64,000 nucleotides of DNA from Acidobacteriota bacterium (GTDB lineage: Bacteria; Acidobacteriota; Vicinamibacteria; Vicinamibacterales; Vicinamibacteraceae): contig JADLFL010000008.1 of the NCBI GenBank assembly GCA_020845575.1, positions 1 to 64,000 on the forward strand. Reading direction: 5' to 3'. Under the pieces are notes generated by a model that made no database searches, had not been told where the DNA came from, and worked only from the letters and a program-made list of their open reading frames with translations. Within the stretch, counting starts at the first letter, position 1, and each line of letters begins with the position of its first letter. Both the position numbers and the translations under genes were made by a program. This document shows positions 9,375 to 17,958 of the stretch, one piece after another.

Positions 9375-10664
9375 CTACCAACCGCCGAAGAGGTCGTCCC
9401 AGCAGGCAGCGACTTCGGCGCGCTGCGCGTCCGGGATGGAAGGCGTGAACGGGAGGGCGTCGGCACAGGCCATGGCGTCGAGCCACGTGGCGACCGCCGA
9501 GACGTCGCGGGCGATCACCGACGCCGACACGCGCGACAGGTCATCGTCGGGACGATGATGGAAGAAACGGCCGCCATCACAGTTGACGCGATAGTGGAAC
9601 GCGCCGGGCAGCCCCGCGGCGATGAAGGGAAAGTGGTCCGCGTACGGCACGACGGCGGTCACCGTCTGGTAGTACATCCCTTCGCCCCTGAAGTACGGCC
9701 TGAACGACGTCTCGAAATCAGGGTGCGCGTTGACGTAGACCTGCAGCCAGCCGAGCGGCGAGCCATAGCTGTCCAGGTTGTACATGCAGCGCCCGCGGCT
9801 CGACACCTCGTCGCGGTGCGCGCGCACGTACGCGGCCGATCCCACCGACAACTGTTCTTCGGCGCCGAACGAGATGAGCCGCACGGTGCGACGTCGCGCT
9901 CGCGGTGCCAGCAGGCGCGCCAGTTCCATCACGCCGACCACGCCAGACCCGTTGTCGTCGGCGCCCGGCGATCCGGCCTGCGTGTCGTGGTGCGCGCTCG
10001 CGTACAGGATCTCGTCGGCCTTGTCGGTACCAGGCAGATCGATGACGACGTTCTGCGACGTCGCGGGGACCATGCCGCCCACGACGCGGCACCGCGCGGC
10101 CGTGGCGCCGTCAACCACCCACTGCCAGGCATCCTGATGCGCGACGTTGAGTGTCGGCACCGCACCGATCGCGGCCGTGTACGCCGGGAACATCCCGTCG
10201 GCCAGCGGCGTGGCGCCCGGGTACCGCGTATCGACCATCAACAGGAACGCCGGCTGCGCCGCCATCAGCCGCGCGTACGCGGCGCGCGACTCGATATGGC
10301 ACCCGAGGTGGATGACGGCCTTGCCGCGCACGTATGACAGGTCATCGCGCTGATAGTCGGTCGGCGTGAGCACGACGATGTCCGCCGTGCGCCACTGGCC
10401 ATCGGTACCGGGCGTGCTGCTGAACAGCGAGCACGGATACGCGCGCCATGTCTCGCCGATCCGGATCTCGAGCTGCTCTTCGGACACGGCGCGCGCCCGG
10501 ACGGGAAATGTCTCATCCCACGCGTCGGCGCCGATATCGGTGGCGGCGCGGCGCACGAGATCCGCAGCTGCAGCTTCGACAGGCGTGCCGGCCAGCCTGA
10601 CCCCGATGTCTTCAACGAGCACACGGAGGTCGGCGGCGATACGAGCAGGAGAAGCGGACAGCAT
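9375..10664 (-). CDS. M28 family zinc metallopeptidase (cytosolic form)
   Basis: A 429-residue protein. The frame stays open well upstream, but ATG 10664 (MLSASPARIAADLRVLVED) gives the usual N-terminus of this type. Zinc-site motifs are present: ASAHHDTQ (about 240), PGADDNGSGV (about 252), SFGAEEQ (about 285), the NLDSYG aspartate (about 312) and a late histidine in YADHFPF. A PA-like insertion lies before the peptidase domain. No signal peptide is visible, unlike the two secreted M28 enzymes near 55-58 kb. The family comprises aminopeptidases and related amidohydrolases. It lies between the TonB receptor and the glycosidase on the same strand. The stop codon is TAG. Confidence 0.87.
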   Translation of the reverse strand: MLSASPARIAADLRVLVEDIGVRLAGTPVEAAAADLVRRAATDIGADAWDETFPVRARAVSEEQLEIRIGETWRAYPCSLFSSTPGTDGQWRTADIVVLTPTDYQRDDLSYVRGKAVIHLGCHIESRAAYARLMAAQPAFLLMVDTRYPGATPLADGMFPAYTAAIGAVPTLNVAHQDAWQWVVDGATAARCRVVGGMVPATSQNVVIDLPGTDKADEILYASAHHDTQAGSPGADDNGSGVVGVMELARLLAPRARRRTVRLISFGAEEQLSVGSAAYVRAHRDEVSSRGRCMYNLDSYGSPLGWLQVYVNAHPDFETSFRPYFRGEGMYYQTVTAVVPYADHFPFIAAGLPGAFHYRVNCDGGRFFHHRPDDDLSRVSASVIARDVSAVATWLDAMACADALPFTPSIPDAQRAEVAACWDDLFGGW

Positions 10665-10698
10665 CAGACGGAAGTCAAGGGGAAGGAAGGACACGCAG

Positions 10699-10729
10699 GG
10701 AGGGCCGGGCTCGGAGAGCCCGGTCCTCC
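10699..10729. repeat. Palindromic intergenic element, copy 1 (core CGGGCTCGGAGAGCC)
   Basis: A 14-bp stem with one mismatch and a 3-nt loop, directly downstream of the TonB receptor gene on the minus strand. The 15-mer core is identical at 15512 and 26778. It could also act as a terminator for the receptor gene, although no T-run follows. Confidence 0.75.
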
Positions 10730-10741
10730 CTATCCCGTGCG

Positions 10742-13700
10742 TCAGAACGACACACGCACGCCGAGCTGCACCTGCCGCGGGTCGCCGGTGCTGGTGATCG
10801 TGCCGAAGGCGTTCGAGCTGAGATTGCCGTTCGGGGGGTTGAAGTTGCTGCGGTTGAGAAGGTTGAACGCCTCGGCGCGCACCTCGATGCGCGTGTTGGT
10901 GCCCACCGGCAGCGTGAAGCGCTTCTGGAGCGCGAAATCCACCGTCCACTGATTCGGCCCGCGGTACCTGTTGCGCGGGGCGTTGCCGAACGGGCTCCAC
11001 GTGTCGGGCACCGACAGTGCCGTCCGATCGAAGTAGCCCGTGATCGCGCTGCGATCGCCGTACGCGTCGCCGTTCAGGTTCGGACGATAGTTGGTGGCGC
11101 CACGGAAGTCCTGCGTGATGCCCGACACCTGCGCGAGCGCAGCCGGCGTGTACGTGAAGGTCACCGGATCGCCCGCCACCACGAAGCTCACGAGTGCCAT
11201 CTGCCACCCACCAAGCAACGCGTCGACAAACGCCGACGCGTTCCCGAGGTACTTGCGCTCACGTCCGACCGGGACGTCCCACACCACGCTGCTCGTCCAG
11301 TTGAACGGCTGGTTGTAGCCCGAGATGCCCCAGTCGCCATCGGGGTTGTTGAAGTCCTGGATGCCCGGCGAGTTGCCGTTGGCGTTCTCGAGCGAGCCCG
11401 CGCCGTTGTCGCGCGCGCGGGAGATGGTGACGGCGTTCACCAGGAACAGGCCACGGCGGCGCGTCTCGGTCTTGAACTGGAAGCCGTGGTAGTCGGAGCG
11501 GCCGCCGTTCCACGCGTACGTGATGTCACCGAAGCTCGTGATCGGACGACGCGCCTGCAGCGGCGTGTTCTCGCCCTGTGCGTTGGGCCGCGCCTGGTTG
11601 TAGTTGGCCAGTTGGAGCAGCCCGTCCGCCTTGTTGCCGACATACGCGACGTCGACGATGGTGCCGGCGAAGATCTCGCGCTGCGCGGAGATGAACCAGC
11701 TGTTCACGCGGCTCGCCCCGTAGTTGCGCGGCATGTAGGTGACGTTGGCCGCGGCCGGATTGAACTGGCTCGAGTCGTTCCAGCCGATGGGGAAACCGTC
11801 CTGGTACATGCGGTACGTGGCCGCATTGGGGTTGTTCTGCACGGCCACGGCGTTGATCACCTGCGGACCGTTGATGGGCAGGATGTTGGCGCCGCCGGCG
11901 CGCTGGAAGTGGACGTACGAGGTGCCGAACCCGCCCCGCACCACGGTGGTGGGCGTGACCGAGTACGCGAAGCCGAGACGCGGAGCGAAGTTGTTGCGGT
12001 CCGGCGCGATCGTCGTCCGATCCTCGAGCGAGCCGTCACGCGCCATCACCATCGAGAGCGTCGCCGGATCGAAGTTGGAGAGGACGTTGTTGGCCTCCCA
12101 GTGCGGCGTCGCGTACTCGTAGCGCAGCCCGACGTTCAGCGTGAGGTTGCTGTTCACGCGGATGTCGTCCTGGATGTAGGCAAACTGCATGTTCTGCCGG
12201 ATGTCGGCCACGAGGATGTTGCTGAGTCCGTACTGCGACTGGTAGCCGAACATGAAGTCAGACAGGTTGTAGATGTTGTTGGCAGCCACACCCGTCGGGC
12301 GCGTGAACTGGCCCGAGAAGATGTTGGTGCCGTAGAGCGGATTGACGTCCTGCACCTGGGTGTTGATGCGCTGGAACTCGTATCCGAGCTTGATCGACTG
12401 CCTGCCGCGTACCACCGAGTAGTTGATCTTCGGGTTCCACACCTTCGGGTACTGCCATTGCGGATTGGTCGCCTGTCGGCCGAGCGCCGTGAACCCGGTG
12501 ATGGTCAGCGTGGGCAGGCCGCCCACCACGCGCGGGTCGGTCGGCAAGCCGGTGATGCCGTACGCGTCGAGCGCGCTGGCCGTGCCGAGTCCCGGCGGGT
12601 TCTTGCCGCCTTCCGTGCTCGACCACCCGAAGCGCAGTTCCACCAACTGCGTGCCGCCAGGCATGTACGTGGCGCCGAGCGCCAGCGCGCGGTTGCTCAC
12701 GTACGTCGTGCCGTTGCCAGCGCCGCCGGACGGCAGCGGCAGACCGGACTCCTCGACGATGTCCGTGTCGCGCCAGCCGTAGCGGCCGAAGAGCGACAGC
12801 TTGTCGGTGAACTTCTGATCCAGCTTGATGTTGAACTTGTTGGTGCGGTTGGTCGCGAGGATCGTCGCGCGGTAGTTGTTGGCGGTGCCTGGTCCGGTGG
12901 GCGCGGGCAGATCCGAGAGAATCTTGCGCGCCGCCGCCGTCATCGGCAGGGGCGTACCCGCCGGATACACCTCGCCACTGCGCGGGTCGCGCACGGCCAC
13001 GCTCATGATGCCCTGCCGCTGCGTCATGTCGGGGATCGACGACTGCGCCACGGTGGCGCGGTCCTGCCGCAGCCCTTCGTAGTCGGTGAAGAAGAACGCG
13101 CGGTTGCGCAGCACCGGCCCACCGAACACGAAGCCGTACTGGTCGCGCGTCATCTTGGGCTCCATGCCCACGGCGGGCTTGAAGAAGCCCGTGGCGTTGA
13201 GCGCGGGATCGCGGCGGTACTCCCAGGCCGCACCGCTGAAGCGGTTCGTGCCGCTCTTGTACGCCACGTTGATGGTGCCGCCGCCGCTGCGCCCGTATTC
13301 CGCGCTCATGTTGTTGGTCACCACGCGCATCTCGACGATCGCGTCGGGCGGCGGCTGGATCACCTGGTTCGAATACCCCTGGTTGCTGGTGCCGTAGGCG
13401 TTGTTGTCGATGCCGTCCAGCAGGTAGTTGTTGTACGTGCTGCGCAGGCCGTTGATGGTGAACGACCCCTCGCGGCCGGTGCCTTGCGTGTTGTTGATCG
13501 TCGAGCGCCTGACGCCGGGCGACAGTTGCACCAGCGCCGAGTACTCACGGCCCGGGAGCGGCAGGGCGACGGCCTGCTCCGAGGTCACGACGGAACTGCG
13601 CTGGCTCGAATCCTTCTCGAGGCGCAGGCCCGTGGCCTGTACTTCGACAGATTCCGCGAGCCCGCCGACGCCGAGCGTGACGTCGACGCGCTGGCGATTG

Positions 13701-13996
13701 CCGATGGCCAGGGCGATGTCCTGCACCACGGACGTGGCGAAGCCCTCGAGCTCGGCCTTGATCTCGTAGCGGCCCACGCGCAGGGTGAAGAACTCGTACG
13801 CGCCGCTGTCGTTGGTGGTGGTGACCTGCGAGACGTTGGTGTCGACGTTGCGCAGCGTGACGGTCACGCCTGGCAGCACGCCGCCACTCCTGTCCTGCAC
13901 GGTGCCGGTGATCTAACCGGTTTCGAATTGGGCGTGCGCCGGCCACGCCCAACACAGCAGCAGGGCACAACACACGAAGAATCGTTGGATGGACAC
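10742..13996 (-). CDS. Oar-like TonB-dependent receptor, interrupted by one in-frame TAG
   Basis: The gene starts at GTG 13996 with AAGGAG six bases upstream and a signal peptide (SIQRFFVCCALLLCWAWPA, cleavage after AHA). After QFETG, codon 28 is TAG (13913-13915), and the frame continues directly as ITGTVQDRSGGVLPGVTVTL, the normal carboxypeptidase-regulatory-like domain. A single change from CAG would restore QFETGQITGTV. Downstream are a plug domain (about 130-250) and a 22-strand-type barrel ending VQLGVRVSF, with no other defect over about 1055 codons. Oar/SusC-type receptors import large substrates such as oligosaccharides or peptides across the outer membrane. GTG 13900 could give only a protein without a signal peptide. 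This is either a recent nonsense mutation, a base error, or readthrough. Confidence 0.85.
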
Positions 13997-14165
13997 GTGA
14001 ATCTCCTTCGGCGAACCGACTAAGGATGAGTGCGACAAACAGCCTCGCCGCGGGCCGTTCGCGTCCGATGCTCGCAAGCCGATGTCACGACCGTGCGACG
14101 GTGCGGTGATGGTCGCGCGACTATCGCGTCATGAGGCCGACGTGGGGCCGTTGTAAGCTGTGTCC

Positions 14166-15194
14166 ATGCGCGCTCCCTCCTCACCTCTTCTCTTCGCTCT
14201 GGCCCTCGCCTGTGCCGTCGGTGGACTGCATCTGAGTCGTGTCGACGCGACGACGAGCGCCGTACAGGCCACGGGGACGTACGTGATCGCCCACCGTGGT
14301 GCCTCCGCTTACGCGCCAGAGCATACAGCCGCCGCGTACAGCTTGGCTATCCAACAGGGCGCCGACTACGTCGAACCGGACATCGCCCTGACCAGGGACG
14401 GCGTCTTTGTCAGCTCGCACGACGGCAGTCTCGATCGCACATCCGACGTCAAGGAGCGCTTCCCCGACCGCTTCACGGAAGTGAAGACCGGCGATCGCGT
14501 GCAGCGGCGCTGGCTCGTGGAGGACTTCACGCTCGCCGAGATCAAGTCGCTCGACGCCGGTTCGTGGTTCGACCCGAAGTTCAAGGGCGAGAAGATGATG
14601 ACCCTCCAGGAGACGATCGATCTCGTGAAGGGCAAGGCGGGCCTGTTCCCGGAACTGAAGGTGCCTGGACGCCTGCGCGCGAAGGGCTTCGACCCCGAGC
14701 AGACGGTGGCCGACATCCTGCGCAAGAACGGGCTCGTGGGCGCGATGGTCAAGGGCCGCCCCGCCGTCCACATGCAGGTCTTCGAGGAGGACAGCGTGCG
14801 GCGGCTCGCGAAGCTCCTGCCCGAGGTACCACGCAGCTTCCTGCTCTCGGCCGCTCCAGGTACCGCGCGATGGCTCACGCCCGAGGGGCTCGCCGAGGTG
14901 AAGACGTTCGCCACGGGCATCGCACCGGCCTACCAGATCATCGACCGCGATCCCGACGTCGTGGTGCGGGCGCACGCCGCGGGGCTCACCGTCGTGCCGT
15001 ACACGTTCATCCTGCGGCCGGCGACGACACCCAGCTATCCCGACGCGCCGCCCGCCGTGCGCCAGCAACTCGAGGCGCAGCTCCAGTCGCTGCCGACCAC
15101 GCGCGAGGCCCTCACCGCGCAGATGCGCAAGTTCGTCGAGGTGTACAAGGTGGACGGGATGTTCACCGACTACCCCGACCTGTTCCCCCGCTGA
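14166..15194 (+). CDS. Secreted glycerophosphodiester phosphodiesterase
   Basis: A 342-residue protein with a signal peptide (LLFALALACAVGGL). GDPD motifs are AHRGASAYAPEHT (His about 43), YVEPDIALTRDG with the metal-binding E and D, SSHDGSLDRTSD with the catalytic His, and PELKVPG. The enzyme cleaves glycerophosphodiesters to glycerol-3-phosphate plus an alcohol, using Ca2+ or Mg2+ in the periplasm. ATG 14166 is preferred over GTG 14160; TAAGCT ends six bases before it, suggesting a leaderless start. It is divergent from the TonB receptor across a 169-bp gap. The DUF2218 gene follows five bases later. Confidence 0.9.
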   Translation: MRAPSSPLLFALALACAVGGLHLSRVDATTSAVQATGTYVIAHRGASAYAPEHTAAAYSLAIQQGADYVEPDIALTRDGVFVSSHDGSLDRTSDVKERFPDRFTEVKTGDRVQRRWLVEDFTLAEIKSLDAGSWFDPKFKGEKMMTLQETIDLVKGKAGLFPELKVPGRLRAKGFDPEQTVADILRKNGLVGAMVKGRPAVHMQVFEEDSVRRLAKLLPEVPRSFLLSAAPGTARWLTPEGLAEVKTFATGIAPAYQIIDRDPDVVVRAHAAGLTVVPYTFILRPATTPSYPDAPPAVRQQLEAQLQSLPTTREALTAQMRKFVEVYKVDGMFTDYPDLFPR

Positions 15195-15199
15195 ACGTC

Positions 15200-15496
15200 A
15201 TGGCCGCGACACGCACGACCCTCCCCACACGCACCGCGAGCCGGTACATCACGCGCCTCTGCGCGCACTGGCGCCACAAGTTCGCCGTGCAGGGCGACGA
15301 CACGCAGGCGCTCATCCCGTTCGGCATCGACAACGGCAACGCCACGTGCCGCCTCGTGGCCGGCGACACGGGCCTGGCCGTCACCGTCGACGCCCCGGAA
15401 TCCGATCTCGATCGCTGGGAGGGCGTCCTGCTCCGCCACCTCCAGCGATTCGCGCCGCGAGGCGAGGACCTGCGCCTGGAGTGGACCCGCGGCTGA
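15200..15496 (+). CDS. DUF2218 domain protein
   Basis: A small 98-residue cytosolic protein with the DUF2218 pattern: ASRYITRLCAHWRHKFAV, then IPFGIDNG, a short beta region and a C-terminal LLRHLQRFAPRGEDLRLEW. In other bacteria this family often lies beside iron-siderophore or metal genes; its biochemical role is unknown. ATG 15200 follows the phosphodiesterase stop by five bases, so the two are probably co-transcribed. Confidence 0.85.
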   Translation: MAATRTTLPTRTASRYITRLCAHWRHKFAVQGDDTQALIPFGIDNGNATCRLVAGDTGLAVTVDAPESDLDRWEGVLLRHLQRFAPRGEDLRLEWTRG

Positions 15497-15507
15497 CGTC
15501 GACAACA

Positions 15508-15531
15508 GGGTCGGGCTCGGAGAGCCGACCC
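15508..15531. repeat. Palindromic intergenic element, copy 2 (core CGGGCTCGGAGAGCC)
   Basis: A hairpin in the 176-bp gap after the DUF2218 gene, with a one-base bulge relative to copy 1. The sequence AAGGTAGGGCCGGC lies 15 bases further on and also flanks copy 3. Confidence 0.7.
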
Positions 15532-15564
15532 CACCACCGCGCGACGCCAAGGTAGGGCCGGCCC

Positions 15565-15604
15565 GCCGCCTTTCGGCAGGCTCGAGGCGACCTGAGCGGA
15601 GTCC
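15565..15604. repeat. Dispersed intergenic repeat, copy 2
   Basis: The reverse complement of this stretch contains CTCCGCTCAGGTCG and GAGCCTGCC, the same blocks in the same order as at 6291-6330. It sits beside palindromic element copy 2. Confidence 0.55.
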
Positions 15605-15672
15605 AAGGTCGGGCCCGGCCGCACACCGCCTCATCGATTGACGCGGGGGGGATGCTCCCCTAGCCTTGCTCG

Positions 15673-17577
15673 GTGCGACGACCTGCCGGATTCGCGTTCT
15701 CCCTGCATGCGTGGATGGCTGTCACTGGCGTGGTGGCGGCCACGGCGCTGACGTTCGCGCAGCCGGAGTCTCCCTCACTCAGGAACGGTACGAAGCGATT
15801 CGCCATGCGCGTCGTGACAGCGGGCCTCGCGGATCCGTGGGAAGTGGCCTGGGGGCCCGACGGGATGCTGTGGGTGACCGAACGTCCGGCGCTGCGCATC
15901 ACGCGCGTGGATCCAACGACGGGCGCGCACCACGTCGCGGCCACGCTCGACGGCACCGCCACGGCCGCCGGCTCCGGCGGCGTGCTGGGCATGGCGCTCC
16001 ATCCACAACTGCTCCGCCACACCGGACACGACGAGGTGTACGTCGCCGTCACGTACATCGACATGGCTCGGCCTGCCGACCTGCGATTCAGCGATCCGGC
16101 GAGCCCGTTCCGCCACCTGTATTCGAAGGTGGTGCGACTGCGCTACGACGCGGCCACGGCCACGCTCGTCGATCCGGTCACGATTCTCGACGGCCTGCCG
16201 GCCGGCAACGACCACTACGGCATGCGCCTCGCGTTCGGTCCCGATGGCACGCTCCATCTCACGACCGGCGACCAGGGCGGCAACCAGCTCGGGAACTACT
16301 GCCACCCGATCTACTCGCAGCAACTGCCGACGCAGGCCGAGGTCGACGCGCGCGACTGGTCCGCCTACGAAGGCAAGACGCTGCGCCTCACCACAGACGG
16401 CGGCATCCCCGCGGACAACCCCGTCATCGGCGGCGTGCGCAGTCACGTGTACACGTACGGCCACCGCAATCCGCAGGGCATCACGATGGGTGTCGACGGC
16501 ACGATGTACACCTCGGACCACGGACCCAAGTCCGACGATGAGGTGAACGTGCTGGTGCCGGGCGGCAACTACGGCTGGCCGCACGTGGCGGGCTATCGCG
16601 ACGACAGCGCGTACGAATACGCGCGCTGGGGCGACTCGACGACGCCGTGCGCCAGCCTGCGCTTCAGCGATCTCGCCATTCCGTCGTCGGTGCCGCGCGC
16701 GCCCGAGTCGGCGTTCACGCCGCCCATGGTGGCGCCGCTCGCAACGCTGTTCACGGTACCCACCGGCCACGACTTCGAGGACCCGGCGTGCGGCGGCGTG
16801 CACTATCTCTGCTGGCCGACGGTCGCTGCGGCGAGCGTCGAAGCGTACGCACACCACGACGGCATCCCGGGATGGGACCGCGTGCTCATCGTGTCGGCCC
16901 TGAAGCGCGGCTCGCTCTACGTCGTGCCGCTCGACGCGTCCGGCCAGCGCGCGGTCGGGCCCGTCACGCGCGAAGCCCGCACGCGGAATCGCTATCGGGA
17001 TACGGCGGTGCATCCAGACGGACGGACGATCTTCGTCGCGACGACGAGCGGCGGGCTCGTCGAGTCACTCACCGACCTTCAAGTTGCCAAGACCCGCGAC
17101 AACGACGGCTCCATTCTCGCGTTCACATACGAGGGCGAAGCCGCCGGCACGAGCGCACCGGCCGTTGCCACCACCACAACGGCACGTCCCCCATCGTCTG
17201 CACGTCGCGTCGAACCGCCCCCCGCGCCGCGCGCGGCGCCGCGCGGACCGTCGCCGCCGTTCAGTGCCGCGCAGGTGGTCGCCGGCAAGGCGGCGTACGA
17301 CACGTCGTGCGCGGTGTGTCACGGCGCATCGCTCTCGAACGGGACGTTCGGCACGCCGCTGGCCGGCGAGTATTTCAGGCGTCAGTGGAGCGGACGCCCC
17401 GTGGCGGATCTGTTCGAGAAGGCGCACGGCACGATGCCGCCCGCCGCCATCGGATCGCTGCCGGCGGAGACCTACGCCGCGATCCTGGCGTACGTGCTGG
17501 AGGTCAACGGCAGCACGCCTGGCGCGACGGACCTACCCGCAGACATCACACGCCTCCGCACCTGGCGCGTCCCGTGA
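15673..17577 (+). CDS. PQQ-dependent sugar dehydrogenase with C-terminal cytochrome c domain
   Basis: A 634-residue secreted protein. Residues about 45-480 form a six-bladed propeller of the soluble aldose/glucose dehydrogenase type (PWEVAWGPDGMLWVTER, YGMRLAFGPDGTLHLTTGD, YGHRNPQGITMG, GGNYGWPHVAGY). After a Pro/Ala-rich linker, residues about 535-620 form a class I cytochrome c with CAVCH and a downstream MPP methionine. Such fusions pass electrons from periplasmic sugar oxidation straight to a c-type haem. GTG 15673 is six bases after TAGCCT; it is followed by a hydrophobic signal ending TFAQ. PQQ biosynthesis genes are not in the window. Confidence 0.88.
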   Translation: MRRPAGFAFSLHAWMAVTGVVAATALTFAQPESPSLRNGTKRFAMRVVTAGLADPWEVAWGPDGMLWVTERPALRITRVDPTTGAHHVAATLDGTATAAGSGGVLGMALHPQLLRHTGHDEVYVAVTYIDMARPADLRFSDPASPFRHLYSKVVRLRYDAATATLVDPVTILDGLPAGNDHYGMRLAFGPDGTLHLTTGDQGGNQLGNYCHPIYSQQLPTQAEVDARDWSAYEGKTLRLTTDGGIPADNPVIGGVRSHVYTYGHRNPQGITMGVDGTMYTSDHGPKSDDEVNVLVPGGNYGWPHVAGYRDDSAYEYARWGDSTTPCASLRFSDLAIPSSVPRAPESAFTPPMVAPLATLFTVPTGHDFEDPACGGVHYLCWPTVAAASVEAYAHHDGIPGWDRVLIVSALKRGSLYVVPLDASGQRAVGPVTREARTRNRYRDTAVHPDGRTIFVATTSGGLVESLTDLQVAKTRDNDGSILAFTYEGEAAGTSAPAVATTTTARPPSSARRVEPPPAPRAAPRGPSPPFSAAQVVAGKAAYDTSCAVCHGASLSNGTFGTPLAGEYFRRQWSGRPVADLFEKAHGTMPPAAIGSLPAETYAAILAYVLEVNGSTPGATDLPADITRLRTWRVP

Positions 17578-17585
17578 ACTGCACG

Positions 17586-17945
17586 TCAGCGACGTAGAGC
17601 CTCCGCCCATGCAACCGGGTCGAAGCCGACGAGGACCACGTCGCCGGCATCGACGAGCGGGCGCTTGATCAACTTCCCGTCCGCCGCGAGCACCGCGTAT
17701 GCCTCGCCCTCGCTCATCGTCTTCAGCCGCTCCTTGAAGCCGCCGTTCCTGTAGCTCTCCCCCGACGTGTTGAAGAACCTCGCCAGCGGCAGGTGCGACG
17801 CGCGATGGAGGCGACAAAGCGTGGACGCCGACGGCGGCGCCGTCACGATGTCGACTGACGCGTAAGGAATCGCCTGCTGGTCAAGCCACTTCAGCGCGTT
17901 CCGGCAGGTGCTGCACTTCGGGTACTGGTAGACGGTGATGGCCAT
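17586..17945 (-). CDS. ArsC/Spx family thioredoxin-fold protein
   Basis: A 119-residue protein with YPKCSTCRNALKWL: the CxxC (Cys11, Cys14) is of the Spx/YffB type rather than the single cysteine of arsenate reductase. The C-terminal KLIKRPLVDAGDVVLVGF carries the conserved RP motif. It could be a thiol reductase or Spx-like regulator. A role in arsenate reduction is less likely, and no other ars genes are adjacent. It ends eight bases from the convergent PQQ dehydrogenase gene. Only 13 bases separate its start from the end of the amidohydrolase gene on the same strand. Confidence 0.87.
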   Translation of the reverse strand: MAITVYQYPKCSTCRNALKWLDQQAIPYASVDIVTAPPSASTLCRLHRASHLPLARFFNTSGESYRNGGFKERLKTMSEGEAYAVLAADGKLIKRPLVDAGDVVLVGFDPVAWAEALRR

Positions 17946-17958
17946 CGGTTCGACGGAC

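Noticed and set aside
17586-17945. Arsenate-resistance operon with the ArsR gene
   Set aside because: The protein has CxxC of the Spx type, the ArsR-family gene is 5 kb away with no metal cysteines, and no arsenite pump is present.
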